A stretch of 44,106 nucleotides of DNA from JAGIBJ01 sp032119595 (GTDB lineage: Bacteria; Actinomycetota; Thermoleophilia; Solirubrobacterales; Solirubrobacteraceae), in assembly GCA_032119595.1 (NCBI GenBank), contig JAUMBQ010000013.1, positions 1-44,106 of the forward strand. The letters are read 5' to 3'. Positions within the stretch are counted from its first letter, which is position 1. Each line of letters opens with the position of its first letter. Below the pieces are notes generated by a model. The model saw nothing but the letters and a program-made list of their open reading frames with translations, did no database searches and was not told the origin of the DNA. The position numbers and the translations under genes are program-made. Below, one piece after another: positions 24,498 to 33,165 of this stretch.

Positions 24498-24902
24498 TCA
24501 ACGCGACGTGCAGCGTTCACGTTCACTCGTTACTGGGCGGTTCGTGGTTTCGACGGTCACGGTGCCGTCTGGCTGCCGGACTACCTGGCCGACGGGGCGC
24601 ACCTTGGTCACGAACACCACTTCGCAACCTGGGCGCGCACGAGCGTCATCGCCGCCATCGATCGCGAGCGGGCCGGAGCCCACGAGCCCGGCGATCAGCG
24701 TGAGTGCGGCCAGCGACCCGGCCGCGGCCGCGACCGGAAGCAACCGGCGGCGAGGACGGGCATGCCGGCTTGGGAAGAGGCTCCGCTCAAGCTCATGCTG
24801 CCAGGCCGTTGACGGCGCGGGCGTGGCTTGGCGAAGGAGCGCGACGAGCGCGTCGTCGGTGCGCGCGTCGTCGTCGGCATGATCGGGGGTTCCCACGGGC
24901 AC
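24498..24902 (-). CDS. Single-pass membrane protein, possible anti-sigma factor
   Basis: 134 residues from GTG 24902. An acidic N-terminal cytoplasmic part (DHADDDARTDDALVALLRQA) and a basic stretch (SRHARPRRR) precede one helix (LLPVAAAAGSLAALTLIAGLV). An outer tail of ~55 residues contains CEVVFVTKV and TVTVETTNRPVTSERERC. That size and topology fit small anti-sigma factors of ECF systems, and an orphan ECF sigma gene lies at 28481. However, there is no zinc-binding HxxxCxxC motif and the two genes are not adjacent, so the role is tentative. It is downstream of, and on the same strand as, the Wzy-like gene with 69 bp between them. Confidence 0.55.
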   Translation of the reverse strand: MPVGTPDHADDDARTDDALVALLRQATPAPSTAWQHELERSLFPSRHARPRRRLLPVAAAAGSLAALTLIAGLVGSGPLAIDGGDDARARPGCEVVFVTKVRPVGQVVRQPDGTVTVETTNRPVTSERERCTSR

Positions 24903-24971
24903 CGCTCTAGCTGGTCCAGCTCGACATGCACTCTTGTACGGCCCAGCGGATCAGTCTCTGACACCCCTGGG

Positions 24972-26915
24972 TCACTGGAAGAACTGGCCCCCTGGTCGCA
25001 GCGCCTTGGCCCGGCGGAACGCCGCGAGCGCCGCCTCGGTCCGCCCGGCCTCCGCCTCGACTCGCGCGAGCACCAGCGGCAGTCGCCAGTCGTAGGGATC
25101 GCGCTCGATGGCAAGCGCGAGGCCATCGCGCGCAGCCCGCCAGGCCCCGGCTTGTTCGTCGACGAGTGCGCGCTGCAAGAACGGCGAGGACGCCCACGGG
25201 AGGATCTCGATCGCTTGGTCGGCGTGGGAGCGCGCCAGCACGAGGTTGCCGGCGGCGGCGTCGCGCTGGCTGCGGCGCACCTCCGAGGTCCCGACCAGGC
25301 CAGGAAGCTCGATGAGGACGGCGATGAGCGCCACAACCACCAGCCCTACGCGGAGCACGGGGACGGCACGACGGTGCTCCTCCGCTTCGCCCTTGCCGGC
25401 GGCGATGATCGCGCCGGTGAGCGCCATCGCGTAGAGCGCGAGCGCGGTCACTTCCCAGAACCAGTCGAACCCGGTGCCGAAGGTGAAGGCGGCCAGCCCG
25501 GCACCCGCGCCAGCCACGAGGCCGCGGTCAAGCGCGTTGCGGCACCGGCGGGCGGCCGTACCGACGGCCGCGATGGTTGAAGCGACGAGTCCCACGAGCA
25601 GCAGGAGCCCTGGCCAGCCCTGCTCGCTGAGGGCCTCCAAAAATGCGCTGTGGGCGTCGCGCACGAACTGGGCGTCGGGGCCGGTCCGGTTGTAGGTGAG
25701 TTCGTACGTCCCCGCGCCGGACCCGTTGGCTTTGTCGAGCTTCCACGACTCGATCGCGACCTTCCACTGTTCGACGCGCGCGCCGTTGTTCAGGGAGGTG
25801 AGGCGCTTGGTCGGGTCGGCGTCATTGGTCGTCTCGAAGGTCGAGAACTTGTCCCACGCACGTGGGCCGTATTGCGCGGCGGACACCCCTCCGACGCCGA
25901 CGGCGAGCGCCACCAGGGCGATCGTCGCAACACGAGCGCGAGCGGGACGCAAGGCGAGGCCGTCGAGCCGTGCACAGAGGGCCGTGAAACCCGCGAGCAC
26001 GACGCCCGCGACCAGGACGGCGACCACGACCTCGGCACCGCCAGCCGAGCCAGTCGCCTCGGCGATCGCAGGTGCGCCGTGCACCACGGCGACGACGGCG
26101 GCCCCGGCAGCCAGGGCCCCGAGCGTGACAGCCGCGGCCGTCCATCGGTGTTTCGCGAGCGCCAAGAGCACGACGAGACCGACGGCTGCTGCCGCCACCG
26201 ACGAGCGGGAATAGGTGAGGTAGCCGACCGCAGCGACGAGGGGCAGGGCGCTCATCGCTAGGGCGCGTTGCCATCGCAGCGCTCCATGCGACCCGATGGC
26301 CATGAGCAGCAGCATCGTGATCACCGACCACGAACCGACCGCGTTCCAGTAGCCGAGCGGCGCGGAGAGCCTGGCGCTCGTGTTCGTGAAGACGATCGCG
26401 GTGGTCTGGCCGAGGAAGCCAGGAGAGACGCGGTTCCCGAGCGCCGCGATGCACACCGCGACGCCGCCGACGACCAGGCCGACGAGGACGCCGCGCCACC
26501 ATCGCGCCGGGAGGGCCCAGCCGAGGAGCACGACGGGGCCGAGGTGCGCCACCGCGCGGCCGAGCTCGACGACGCTGCGTTCTTGGCTCGCGCTCGCTTC
26601 GAGGTTCAGGGCGATCCAACCGGCGATTCCGGCGGCGAAGACGGTGACGAGTACGCCGGACCAGCGCGGAGCAGACGGCCCGCCTACGGCGACGACCGCC
26701 GTGAGCCCGACGAGCCACCAGATCACGACGGCGATCGTCTGTCGGCTGACGATGTCGTAGCCGCCTTGTGACATCGCCAGCGCGAAGATGAGGGCGCCGG
26801 CCGCCAGGCCGGAAGTAAGCACCGGGATGGAACGCGGCTGGACGAAGGTCACGGGCCGCCACAATGACAGGACCCGCGGCCGTGTCGGCGGGGGCAGCGG
26901 GTCGATCTGCTCCAT
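24972..26915 (-). CDS. O-antigen ligase/Wzy-like polymerase with C-terminal TPR
   Basis: Integral membrane protein of 647 residues from ATG 26915 (MEQIDPLPPPTRP). Upstream start codons up to 27050 would overlap the divergent flippase gene and are disfavoured. About twelve helices span ~35-530. The family signature is the large outer loop with DAHSAFLEALSEQGWPGLLL, the His-containing motif of Wzy_C/O-antigen ligases, preceded by YELTYNRTGPDAQF. The cytoplasmic C-terminus (~545-647) is a TPR-like array (LARSHADQAIEILPWASS, WRLPLVLARVEAEAGR). It should polymerise lipid-linked repeat units or ligate the finished chain outside the membrane. It is head-to-head with the MurJ/Wzx-like flippase. Confidence 0.85.
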   Translation of the reverse strand: MEQIDPLPPPTRPRVLSLWRPVTFVQPRSIPVLTSGLAAGALIFALAMSQGGYDIVSRQTIAVVIWWLVGLTAVVAVGGPSAPRWSGVLVTVFAAGIAGWIALNLEASASQERSVVELGRAVAHLGPVVLLGWALPARWWRGVLVGLVVGGVAVCIAALGNRVSPGFLGQTTAIVFTNTSARLSAPLGYWNAVGSWSVITMLLLMAIGSHGALRWQRALAMSALPLVAAVGYLTYSRSSVAAAAVGLVVLLALAKHRWTAAAVTLGALAAGAAVVAVVHGAPAIAEATGSAGGAEVVVAVLVAGVVLAGFTALCARLDGLALRPARARVATIALVALAVGVGGVSAAQYGPRAWDKFSTFETTNDADPTKRLTSLNNGARVEQWKVAIESWKLDKANGSGAGTYELTYNRTGPDAQFVRDAHSAFLEALSEQGWPGLLLLVGLVASTIAAVGTAARRCRNALDRGLVAGAGAGLAAFTFGTGFDWFWEVTALALYAMALTGAIIAAGKGEAEEHRRAVPVLRVGLVVVALIAVLIELPGLVGTSEVRRSQRDAAAGNLVLARSHADQAIEILPWASSPFLQRALVDEQAGAWRAARDGLALAIERDPYDWRLPLVLARVEAEAGRTEAALAAFRRAKALRPGGQFFQ

Positions 26916-26967
26916 CGGGCCGTGGTCACGGGTGCGGGTGGTATGTACCTTGGGCTGGTGATGTGTC

Positions 26968-28476
26968 TTGGCCGATAACCACCGGCGGGTTCGTTCGGCG
27001 GCCGTCACGGGCGTCGGGCAACTGCTCGGCCTTCTCGGTTCAACCCTCATCGGCGTGCTCGTGGCGGGGACGCTTGCGCCGTCTCCGCGCGTCGACGGTT
27101 TCTTCGCGGCGAACCAGATCTACGCGCTTGCGCTCTACCTCGGGCAGGCGGTGCGGATCACGGCTCCGGCGTTGCTCGTCGCCTCGGGGATCGGCACGCC
27201 AAGCCTCAATCGCGCGTCGTGGTGGCTTGCGGCCGGCACCATCGCGTTCATGGTCGCGCTGGCGTTGTTCGGTGGCGGCTTGGTCGCGGAGCCGGCACGC
27301 GCGGCGTTCCGCAGTGACCTCCTCGTGCTGGCACCCGCGGCAGGTATCCACGTGGCGGCGGGTGGGCTGGCGGCTCGGATGGCCACTGCTGGCTCGTACG
27401 GTTTCGCGGCCGGCGCGTACGCGGCGGGCAGCGTCGTCTCCGGGCTGCTGCTGCTCGTGACCATCGACGCCAGCGGCGCCTCCGCGCTCGCGCCGTGCAT
27501 TTCTGCGGGCGGCTTCTCGGTCGGCGTGATCATGGTGGTCTCGTTCCACGTCGTCCGCCGCACGCGGGGTCTCGACGTGCCAGAAGAGGGGTCGAGTGTC
27601 CGGTCGGTCACGCGCACCATCGCGGTGGGCAAGCAGACGCCGTTCGCGCTGCGCCGGATTGGGCTTGGCGCGGTGCCGGCGCTCTCGATGCAGCTTCTGA
27701 TCACCGTCGTCACGCTCGCCGCAGGCCACGTGGTGGCCGGTGGCACGGCGCTCCTCAGCTACGCGTTTCTCGCGCTCTTCGCGTTCACGACGATCGCGAT
27801 CACGCCGATGTCGATCGTCCTCGGCGCCGAGGTCGCCGAGCGGTGGAGCGGCGACCCGGATGTGCTCGTCGAGATCATCCGCAAAGCCACGAGGTTGGCG
27901 ATGGTGTTCGCGGTGCCGCTGGTGGCCGTCGGGTTCCTCGTCGGCCGGCCGGTGGCCAGCGAATTGTTGACCGCACTCACCGACCGAGACCTCGATCAGA
28001 TCTTCGCGATGCTCGCGGTGCTCTGCCCGTCGCTGCTGCTCGCGGCCGCGGCGACGGCGGCCACCGTCGGCATCACGGCGGCCGACCGCCTCGGCAGCCT
28101 TGCGCTTGGACTCCTGGCCACCAGCGCCGTGGCCGTCGTGGTCGGGATCGTGCTTGCAGCGGTTGCGCCGCCGCTGCTCGTCGTGGCCGCCTTTGCGAGC
28201 GGCCTATCGCTCGTGTTCTCCGTGGTGACGATCGTCCTGGCGGTGCCCCGCCGGGTCAGCGCGACGATCCGGTCGATCGTGCGCGACAACGTCGCGATCA
28301 TCGTGCCTCCGCTCGCCGTAACCGCTGTGCTCACCCCACTGGTCGAGACCGACCTCGGGTTGGGGGCGCTCTTTGGTGCTGCGGTGGTCGTGCTGCATGT
28401 CGGCGTGGTGCTGGTGCTGCGGCCCGACACGGTCGAGATGCTCGTGGGCGCGGCGCGGCGCGGCAAGGTGGCCTGA
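26968..28476 (+). CDS. MurJ/Wzx-like lipid-linked oligosaccharide flippase (MOP superfamily)
   Basis: 502 residues with about 14 helices and few charges inside the membrane. The start is TTG 26968, the only usable start after an in-frame TGA and before the first helix (GVGQLLGLLGSTLIGVLVAG). Features of the MurJ/MviN side of the superfamily are APSPRVDGFFAANQIYALAL, paired repeats with basic loops (TRTIAVGKQTPFALRRIG) and MSIVLGAEVAERWSGD. The protein would flip undecaprenyl-linked oligosaccharide to the outer face for the Wzy-like enzyme. The start is 52 bp from that of the divergent Wzy-like gene, so they share a control region. Its stop is 4 bp from the stop of the convergent sigma factor gene. 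Confidence 0.82.
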   Translation: MADNHRRVRSAAVTGVGQLLGLLGSTLIGVLVAGTLAPSPRVDGFFAANQIYALALYLGQAVRITAPALLVASGIGTPSLNRASWWLAAGTIAFMVALALFGGGLVAEPARAAFRSDLLVLAPAAGIHVAAGGLAARMATAGSYGFAAGAYAAGSVVSGLLLLVTIDASGASALAPCISAGGFSVGVIMVVSFHVVRRTRGLDVPEEGSSVRSVTRTIAVGKQTPFALRRIGLGAVPALSMQLLITVVTLAAGHVVAGGTALLSYAFLALFAFTTIAITPMSIVLGAEVAERWSGDPDVLVEIIRKATRLAMVFAVPLVAVGFLVGRPVASELLTALTDRDLDQIFAMLAVLCPSLLLAAAATAATVGITAADRLGSLALGLLATSAVAVVVGIVLAAVAPPLLVVAAFASGLSLVFSVVTIVLAVPRRVSATIRSIVRDNVAIIVPPLAVTAVLTPLVETDLGLGALFGAAVVVLHVGVVLVLRPDTVEMLVGAARRGKVA

Positions 28477-28480
28477 CGGC

Positions 28481-29011
28481 TCAGCCGGTGGACGAGGCGC
28501 CCGGGTCTGGGACGGCGGCGGCACGGAGCTTCTTCAGGGCGCGGCTGCTGATCTGATTCACGTTCGCCTCGCTGAGGGAGAGCAGGGCGGCGACTGCAGC
28601 GGCCGTGAGGTCGGCGCCGTAACGCAGCGCGAGGACTTGTCGCTCGCGGTCACCGAGGCCCGAGATCCAGTCCTCGAAGGCGCTCTCGGCCAGGGAGCGC
28701 GCCAGCGGGTCGTCCTGCTCCGCGAGCGACTCGAGGAGCAGGGGGTGTTCGTCGAGCGACGCCGACCGTCGATGCGATTCGCGCCGGTAGTGATCGATAA
28801 GGACGTTGCGCGCGATCGCCAGGATCCAGGTCCGCTCGCTCGCACGGGCGGGATCGAATCGCTTCCAGTGGCGAATCACACGCTCGAACGTGTTCCCCGC
28901 CAAGTCCTCCGCCACGCTACGGCCGACTGAGTAGGCGAAGAAGCCGAACACGGCATCGACGTGTTCGCGGTACACCCGCCTCAGCGTCTCGTCTTGGCTC
29001 TGGCGGGGCAC
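28481..29011 (-). CDS. ECF-type RNA polymerase sigma factor
   Basis: 176 residues from GTG 29011, which has AAGAGG 3 nt upstream. The longer frame to 29098 has a Cys/Trp-rich leader with no family match. Sigma-2 region: YREHVDAVFGFFAYSVG, EDLAGNTFERVIRHW, RTWILAIARNVLIDHYRR (~14-77). Sigma-4 region: DWISGLGDRERQVLALRYGA, then AAAVAALLSLSEANVNQI (~114-155), ending ALKKLRAA. The gene diverges from the Wzz/BY-kinase with a 176-bp shared control region. It may direct expression of the glycan locus, and the one-TM protein at 24498 is a candidate partner (inference). Confidence 0.92.
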   Translation of the reverse strand: MPRQSQDETLRRVYREHVDAVFGFFAYSVGRSVAEDLAGNTFERVIRHWKRFDPARASERTWILAIARNVLIDHYRRESHRRSASLDEHPLLLESLAEQDDPLARSLAESAFEDWISGLGDRERQVLALRYGADLTAAAVAALLSLSEANVNQISSRALKKLRAAAVPDPGASSTG

Positions 29012-29098
29012 GCGCCTCTTAGCTTGGCATCTCTCGGGAATGCACCGGCCACTTCGTCTGGCGTGCCAAACCTGCCAACGAAATGCGCCGATCGTCAA

Positions 29099-29126
29099 TT
29101 GTGGATCCAGACGACCGGTGTAATAC
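29099..29126 (+). promoter_or_regulatory. Promoter candidate for the Wzz/BY-kinase gene
   Basis: TTGTGG (29099-29104), 16-bp spacer, TAATAC (29121-29126). A start of transcription near 29133 would leave a leader of about 55 nt carrying GGAGG at 29176-29180, 7 nt before GTG 29188. CTGGCGTGC occurs twice in this control region (near 29058 and 29131). Confidence 0.5.
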
Positions 29127-29187
29127 TCGCCTGGCGTGCAGAGTTCTCATCGCCCCTCGCCCACGTTCGTTCCTCGGAGGACCGCCT

Positions 29188-30780
29188 GTGCCGAGCGCTG
29201 AGTCTGCTCCCGCCCTTGCGATCGAGCAGGTGAACCGTGCGGCCGCTCGACGCGTTCGCCGGGTGCTCCAGCAGTGGCCGCTGATCGTCGCGTGCGCACT
29301 GCTCGCTGGGATCGCTGGATATTTCGCGTCGTCTTCTCGCACGCCGCAGTACGAGTCGTCGACCACGATCCAGCTCAACGAGCTTGACCTCGGCGCACTC
29401 TTCATCCAGCAGAACGTGCAGCAGTTCCAGGACACGTCCACCCGGGCCGCCACCAACGCCAAGCTCATCACGCTGCCTCGGGTGATGGAAGCCGCCGCCC
29501 GAGCGCTGGACGGCAAGGTCACGCCCGGCGAGGTGAACTCCGCGATCAGCGTCGCCGCCGAGCCGGACACCACGCTCGTTCAGATCACGGCGCGCGACGA
29601 GAGCCCGCAGTTCGCGGCGCGCAAGGCCGACGCGGTCCGCGACGCGTTCATCGAAGTCCGTCGTCAGGCGTCGCTGGCGCAGCTCAACAGTGCGAAGACC
29701 AGCGTCATGGCGCAGCTCGGTCAGTTGACGGAGTCACAGCGCGAGTCAGTTACGGCGCAGTCACTCCGAGAACGACTCCAACAGATCGACACGCTCCGCG
29801 CCGCGAGCAACGGCGGGGTCGAGACGGTCCAGACCGCCCGCGTGCCTGGCTCGGCGATCTCGCCGAGCCCCAAACGGGATGCCATCCTGGCGCTCCTGGC
29901 GGGTGGCCTGCTCGGTGTCGGCATTGCGCTGCTGCGTGGACAGCTCGACACCCGTGTGCGCGACCGGGGCGAGCTTAGTGAGTTGTGGGACCTCCCGGTC
30001 CTCGGGCTCATTCCCGACACCTCCGATCTTCGTCGCGCCGGGCGCGGGCTGCCGTCGGCCGCAGCGCTGGAGGCGTTTTCACTCGCGCGCACCAACCTTC
30101 GGTATCTCCACGTCGGTGGCGACGTGAAGACGCTCGTCGTCACGTCTGCGCTGGCTGGCGAGGGGAAGAGCACGGTCGCCTGGAACCTCGCGCTGGCGGC
30201 GGCGATGGCAGATTCTCGAGTGCTGGTGATCGACGCCGATCTGCGCCGTCCGGTGTTTGCAGACCGGCTGGAGCTGTCCAACGAGCGCGGATTCTCGGAA
30301 GTACTGGCCGGTCTGGCCCGCGTCGAGGACGCCATCCGCCCGGTCACGATCGCGCTTCCAGGCGCCGCTCCGGACGCCGTGATCGACGTGATTCCTGCTG
30401 GCCTCGTGCCGCCGAGTCCGATCGCGCTCCTCGAGCGCGCGCGGACGGGAGAGATCCTCAAGGCCGTGGGTCGGCACTACGACTTGGTGATCATCGACAC
30501 GCCGCCATCGACGGTCGTCGCGGACGCCAAGGTCCTGCTCGATCACGCCGATGGTGTCGTGGTGGTGAGTCGCCTCGGGTACGTGACCCGGTCGGCGCTC
30601 CTGCGCATGCGCGACACGCTGGCCGGTCTCGACACGCCCGTCCTCGGGACCATCGTGAACGCTGGCATTTCGGCCAAGGCCTATGGCTACACGAACTACG
30701 CGCCGGTGCAGCCGGGGCCCTCGACGGGCACGCGAGGCTCGGGCGTAGATCGCAAGCTCGGCGTAGGCGAGTCCGCCTGA
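29188..30780 (+). CDS. Wzz-domain/BY-kinase fusion (polysaccharide co-polymerase and tyrosine autokinase)
   Basis: 530 residues from GTG 29188 with a textbook GGAGG. Helix 1 is at ~31-47 (PLIVACALLAGIAGYFA). A Wzz/chain-length outer domain carries YESSTTIQLN and EVNSAISVAAEPDTTL. Helix 2 is at ~232-249 (AILALLAGGLLGVGIALL), preceded by the Pro-rich PGSAISPSPKR. A cytoplasmic P-loop kinase domain follows: Walker A AGEGKST (323-329), Walker A' VLVIDADLRRP (345-355) and Walker B LVIIDTPP (433-440). The C-terminus has a short Tyr cluster (AYGYTNYAP, Tyr499/501/504) that would be autophosphorylated. It should set chain length together with the Wzy-like polymerase and be reset by the phosphatase at 857. 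Confidence 0.93.
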   Translation: MPSAESAPALAIEQVNRAAARRVRRVLQQWPLIVACALLAGIAGYFASSSRTPQYESSTTIQLNELDLGALFIQQNVQQFQDTSTRAATNAKLITLPRVMEAAARALDGKVTPGEVNSAISVAAEPDTTLVQITARDESPQFAARKADAVRDAFIEVRRQASLAQLNSAKTSVMAQLGQLTESQRESVTAQSLRERLQQIDTLRAASNGGVETVQTARVPGSAISPSPKRDAILALLAGGLLGVGIALLRGQLDTRVRDRGELSELWDLPVLGLIPDTSDLRRAGRGLPSAAALEAFSLARTNLRYLHVGGDVKTLVVTSALAGEGKSTVAWNLALAAAMADSRVLVIDADLRRPVFADRLELSNERGFSEVLAGLARVEDAIRPVTIALPGAAPDAVIDVIPAGLVPPSPIALLERARTGEILKAVGRHYDLVIIDTPPSTVVADAKVLLDHADGVVVVSRLGYVTRSALLRMRDTLAGLDTPVLGTIVNAGISAKAYGYTNYAPVQPGPSTGTRGSGVDRKLGVGESA

Positions 30781-30905
30781 GGGGCGCACGTCACGTCCGC
30801 TGGCCAAGGGCGGTCACCAAGGCTGTCGGAGCCGTGCGCGGCGCGATCGACGATCCGAATCTTACGTTTGTCCAACTTGCTGTAGGGCGGCCTCGTTCGC
30901 TTGTG

Positions 30906-30911
30906 TACGGT
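30906..30911 (+). promoter_or_regulatory. Possible -10 box TACGGT upstream of the 30923 gene
   Basis: TACGGT ends 11 nt before ATG 30923. No good -35 is seen and no Shine-Dalgarno precedes the ATG. Confidence 0.3.
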
Positions 30912-30922
30912 AGGCACCATTG

Positions 30923-32098
30923 ATGATCTCAGCGGCAAACGAGAATAATGTGAACACCCCCGTTCCGCTGGGCACGCCGCCGAGCGGCCTTAGCTTCGCG
31001 ATCATCGGAAGCCGCGGTTACCCCAGCACCTACGGGGGCTACGAGACGCTCGTCCGTCATCTGGCGCGGTTCATCGTCGCCAACGGGCACCACGTCACGG
31101 TCTACTGTCGCGAGCCGAATGACGGGCAGCGTGTCTGGTTCGAGGATGGTGTGCGGTGCGTCACGTCACGCGGTCGCGACACCAAGTCGCTCTCGACGCT
31201 CAGTTTCGGCGCGACCTCATCGTTCGACGCGTCGCTGCGGCGGTTCGATGCGGTGCTCGTGCTCAACATCGCCAACGGCTTCTGGATGCCCGCGTTGCGC
31301 GCCGCTCGCATTCCATTCGCGGTCAATACCGACGGGCTCGAATGGCGGCGCGCGAAGTGGAGCGCGCTCGGGAAATTCATTTTCAAGACCGGAGCGAAGT
31401 TCAGCGCCCGCCTGGCACCGGTCCTCATCTGTGACTCCGAGGCGCTCGGCGACATCTGGCTCGAGGAGTTCGGCCGCACGTCCGAGTTCATTCCGTACGG
31501 CGGCGACATTCGTGAGCCGTTGTCCGACGACCCGGTGCGCGAACTCGGTCTGGAGCCCCAGACGTACGCACTTGCGGTGGCCCGGCTCGCTCCGGAGAAC
31601 AACATCGAGCTGCTGCTCGACGCGATCGAGCACCTCGGCGCAGATGCGCCGAAGGCTGTGGTCGTGGGCAGCGCGAACTTCGACAACCCCGTCACCGACC
31701 GGCTCACGTCGCTCCAGGAACAGGGCAAGGTCCTCTGGCTCGGGCACGTCTCGGATCAGCAGCTTCTCGCTGCGCTCTGGCAACACGCTGGGGTCTACGT
31801 GCACGGCCACTCCGTTGGCGGCACGAACCCTGCGCTGCTGCAGGCACTCGGGGCGGGCGCGCCGACGATCGCCCTGGACACGGTGTTCAATCGCGAGGTA
31901 CTCCCGTTCGATGAGCACATATTCCCCCACGACAAAGCCGCCCTCGCCAAGCGGGTCGCAGAGCTTTGCGCGTCCTCGAATGAACGCGCTGAGATGATTG
32001 CTCGCGGGCGTGACGCCGTCGCTGGCCGGTATCGCTGGGACGACGTCTGTCGGCGTTACACTGACCTTTTGGTGCGGCTCGCCAAGGCCCGATCCTGA
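30923..32098 (+). CDS. Glycosyltransferase family 4, DUF1972/rhamnosyltransferase-like
   Basis: 391 residues from ATG 30923 (TTG one codon earlier is possible). GT-B fold. The N-domain shows the DUF1972 signature FAIIGSRGYPSTYGGYETLV near residue 25 and NTDGLEWRRAKWSALGK near 135-150, as in Cps2T-like beta-1,4-rhamnosyltransferases. The C-domain has YALAVARLAPENNIELLL and VHGHSVGGTNPALLQALG. It acts in the cytoplasm, adding a sugar, often rhamnose, to the lipid-linked acceptor; donor identity is inferred from the family only. First gene of a plus-strand run of three GTs; 38 bp separate it from the next. Confidence 0.88.
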   Translation: MISAANENNVNTPVPLGTPPSGLSFAIIGSRGYPSTYGGYETLVRHLARFIVANGHHVTVYCREPNDGQRVWFEDGVRCVTSRGRDTKSLSTLSFGATSSFDASLRRFDAVLVLNIANGFWMPALRAARIPFAVNTDGLEWRRAKWSALGKFIFKTGAKFSARLAPVLICDSEALGDIWLEEFGRTSEFIPYGGDIREPLSDDPVRELGLEPQTYALAVARLAPENNIELLLDAIEHLGADAPKAVVVGSANFDNPVTDRLTSLQEQGKVLWLGHVSDQQLLAALWQHAGVYVHGHSVGGTNPALLQALGAGAPTIALDTVFNREVLPFDEHIFPHDKAALAKRVAELCASSNERAEMIARGRDAVAGRYRWDDVCRRYTDLLVRLAKARS

Positions 32099-32136
32099 CG
32101 CGCGTAGCCGGACGGACTCTTCCGAAGGAAGGCGCT

Positions 32137-33165
32137 ATGCGCATCCTTGTCGTCACGAACATGTACCCCACGCTTTCGGAGCCGGGGTTCGCCCCGTTCG
32201 TTCGGGAGCAGGTCGAGGCGATCGAGCGCCGCGACTCGATCGAGGCAGTCGATGTCCTGGTGATCGACGGTCGTGCGTCGCAACGCAACTACTTCAAGGC
32301 CTACCCGCGACTTTGGAGGCGTCTGCGCCAGCAGCGCTACGACGTGATCCACGCGCACTACGGGCTGTCGGGGCTTGTAGCGTTGGCGCAGTTTCAGGCT
32401 CCGGTGGTGGTCACCTACCACGGAAGCGATGTCGACGGTGAGCGCTGGAGCAACGCGATCCAGCGTCGCGCGTCGCGCTTGGTTGCTCGCTTGGTGACGG
32501 CCAACATCACGGTGAGCGAGCCGATCCAGCGTCGCCTTGCTCACCCGTCGGCGTTGATTCCGTGCGGCATCGATATGCAGGCCTTCCAGGTGTCGGATCA
32601 GGCTGCTGCCCGGATTCGGCTCGGGCTCGACCCGGACGCATTGATCATGCTGTTCCCTTCGACGCCGAAGCGGCTCGAGAAGGAATACCCGTCGTTCCAG
32701 AAGGTGGTGGTGGCCGCGCATGCGATGCGCCCCGAGGTCCAGGAGCTCGTCCTCGAGGGCTTCAGTCGCGACGAGGTGCCATCCGTGATGGCGGCGGCCG
32801 ACGTGATGGTCATGACGTCGAGCACTGAGGGCACGCCGGTGTCCGTGATGGAGGCGATGGCGTGCGGCCTGCCCGTGGTCTCGACCGATGTCGGCGATGT
32901 GCGCTCGATGCTCAGCGCGACCGATCGGGCGTTTGTAGCCCCATTCGATGCCGACCGGTTTGCTGAGGCCGCCCTGCGGCTGGCGGACGCGTCGGCTGAT
33001 CGCACGCGCCTCCTGGGCGCCGAGCGCTTTGAGATGAACGCGATCGTTGATCGGATCGTCGACATCTACGCGAAGTGCCAGAGTCGCCGGGCGCCGCTCA
33101 GCCTCAGGCGATCCCGCCTCACGCCCACGACGACCTCGAGCGGAGCCACCCCGGATGGCGGATAG
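32137..33165 (+). CDS. Glycosyltransferase family 4
   Basis: 342 residues from ATG 32137, preceded by a GAAGGAAGG Shine-Dalgarno at a 4-nt distance. N-domain: MRILVVTNMYPTLSEPGFAP and HAHYGLSGLVAL, a common opening for GT4 enzymes. C-domain: FPSTPKRLEKEYPSFQKV (nucleotide-binding Lys/Arg region) and the catalytic E-x7-E motif TEGTPVSVMEAMACGLPVVS. Its last codons overlap the start of the GT2 gene by 11 nt, so the two are co-translated. Sugar and linkage unknown. Confidence 0.88.
   Translation: MRILVVTNMYPTLSEPGFAPFVREQVEAIERRDSIEAVDVLVIDGRASQRNYFKAYPRLWRRLRQQRYDVIHAHYGLSGLVALAQFQAPVVVTYHGSDVDGERWSNAIQRRASRLVARLVTANITVSEPIQRRLAHPSALIPCGIDMQAFQVSDQAAARIRLGLDPDALIMLFPSTPKRLEKEYPSFQKVVVAAHAMRPEVQELVLEGFSRDEVPSVMAAADVMVMTSSTEGTPVSVMEAMACGLPVVSTDVGDVRSMLSATDRAFVAPFDADRFAEAALRLADASADRTRLLGAERFEMNAIVDRIVDIYAKCQSRRAPLSLRRSRLTPTTTSSGATPDGG

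Noticed and set aside
23198..24703. Plus-strand 501-residue open frame opposite the 22967 glycosidase
   Set aside because: No family features; the opposite strand carries the catalytic motifs.
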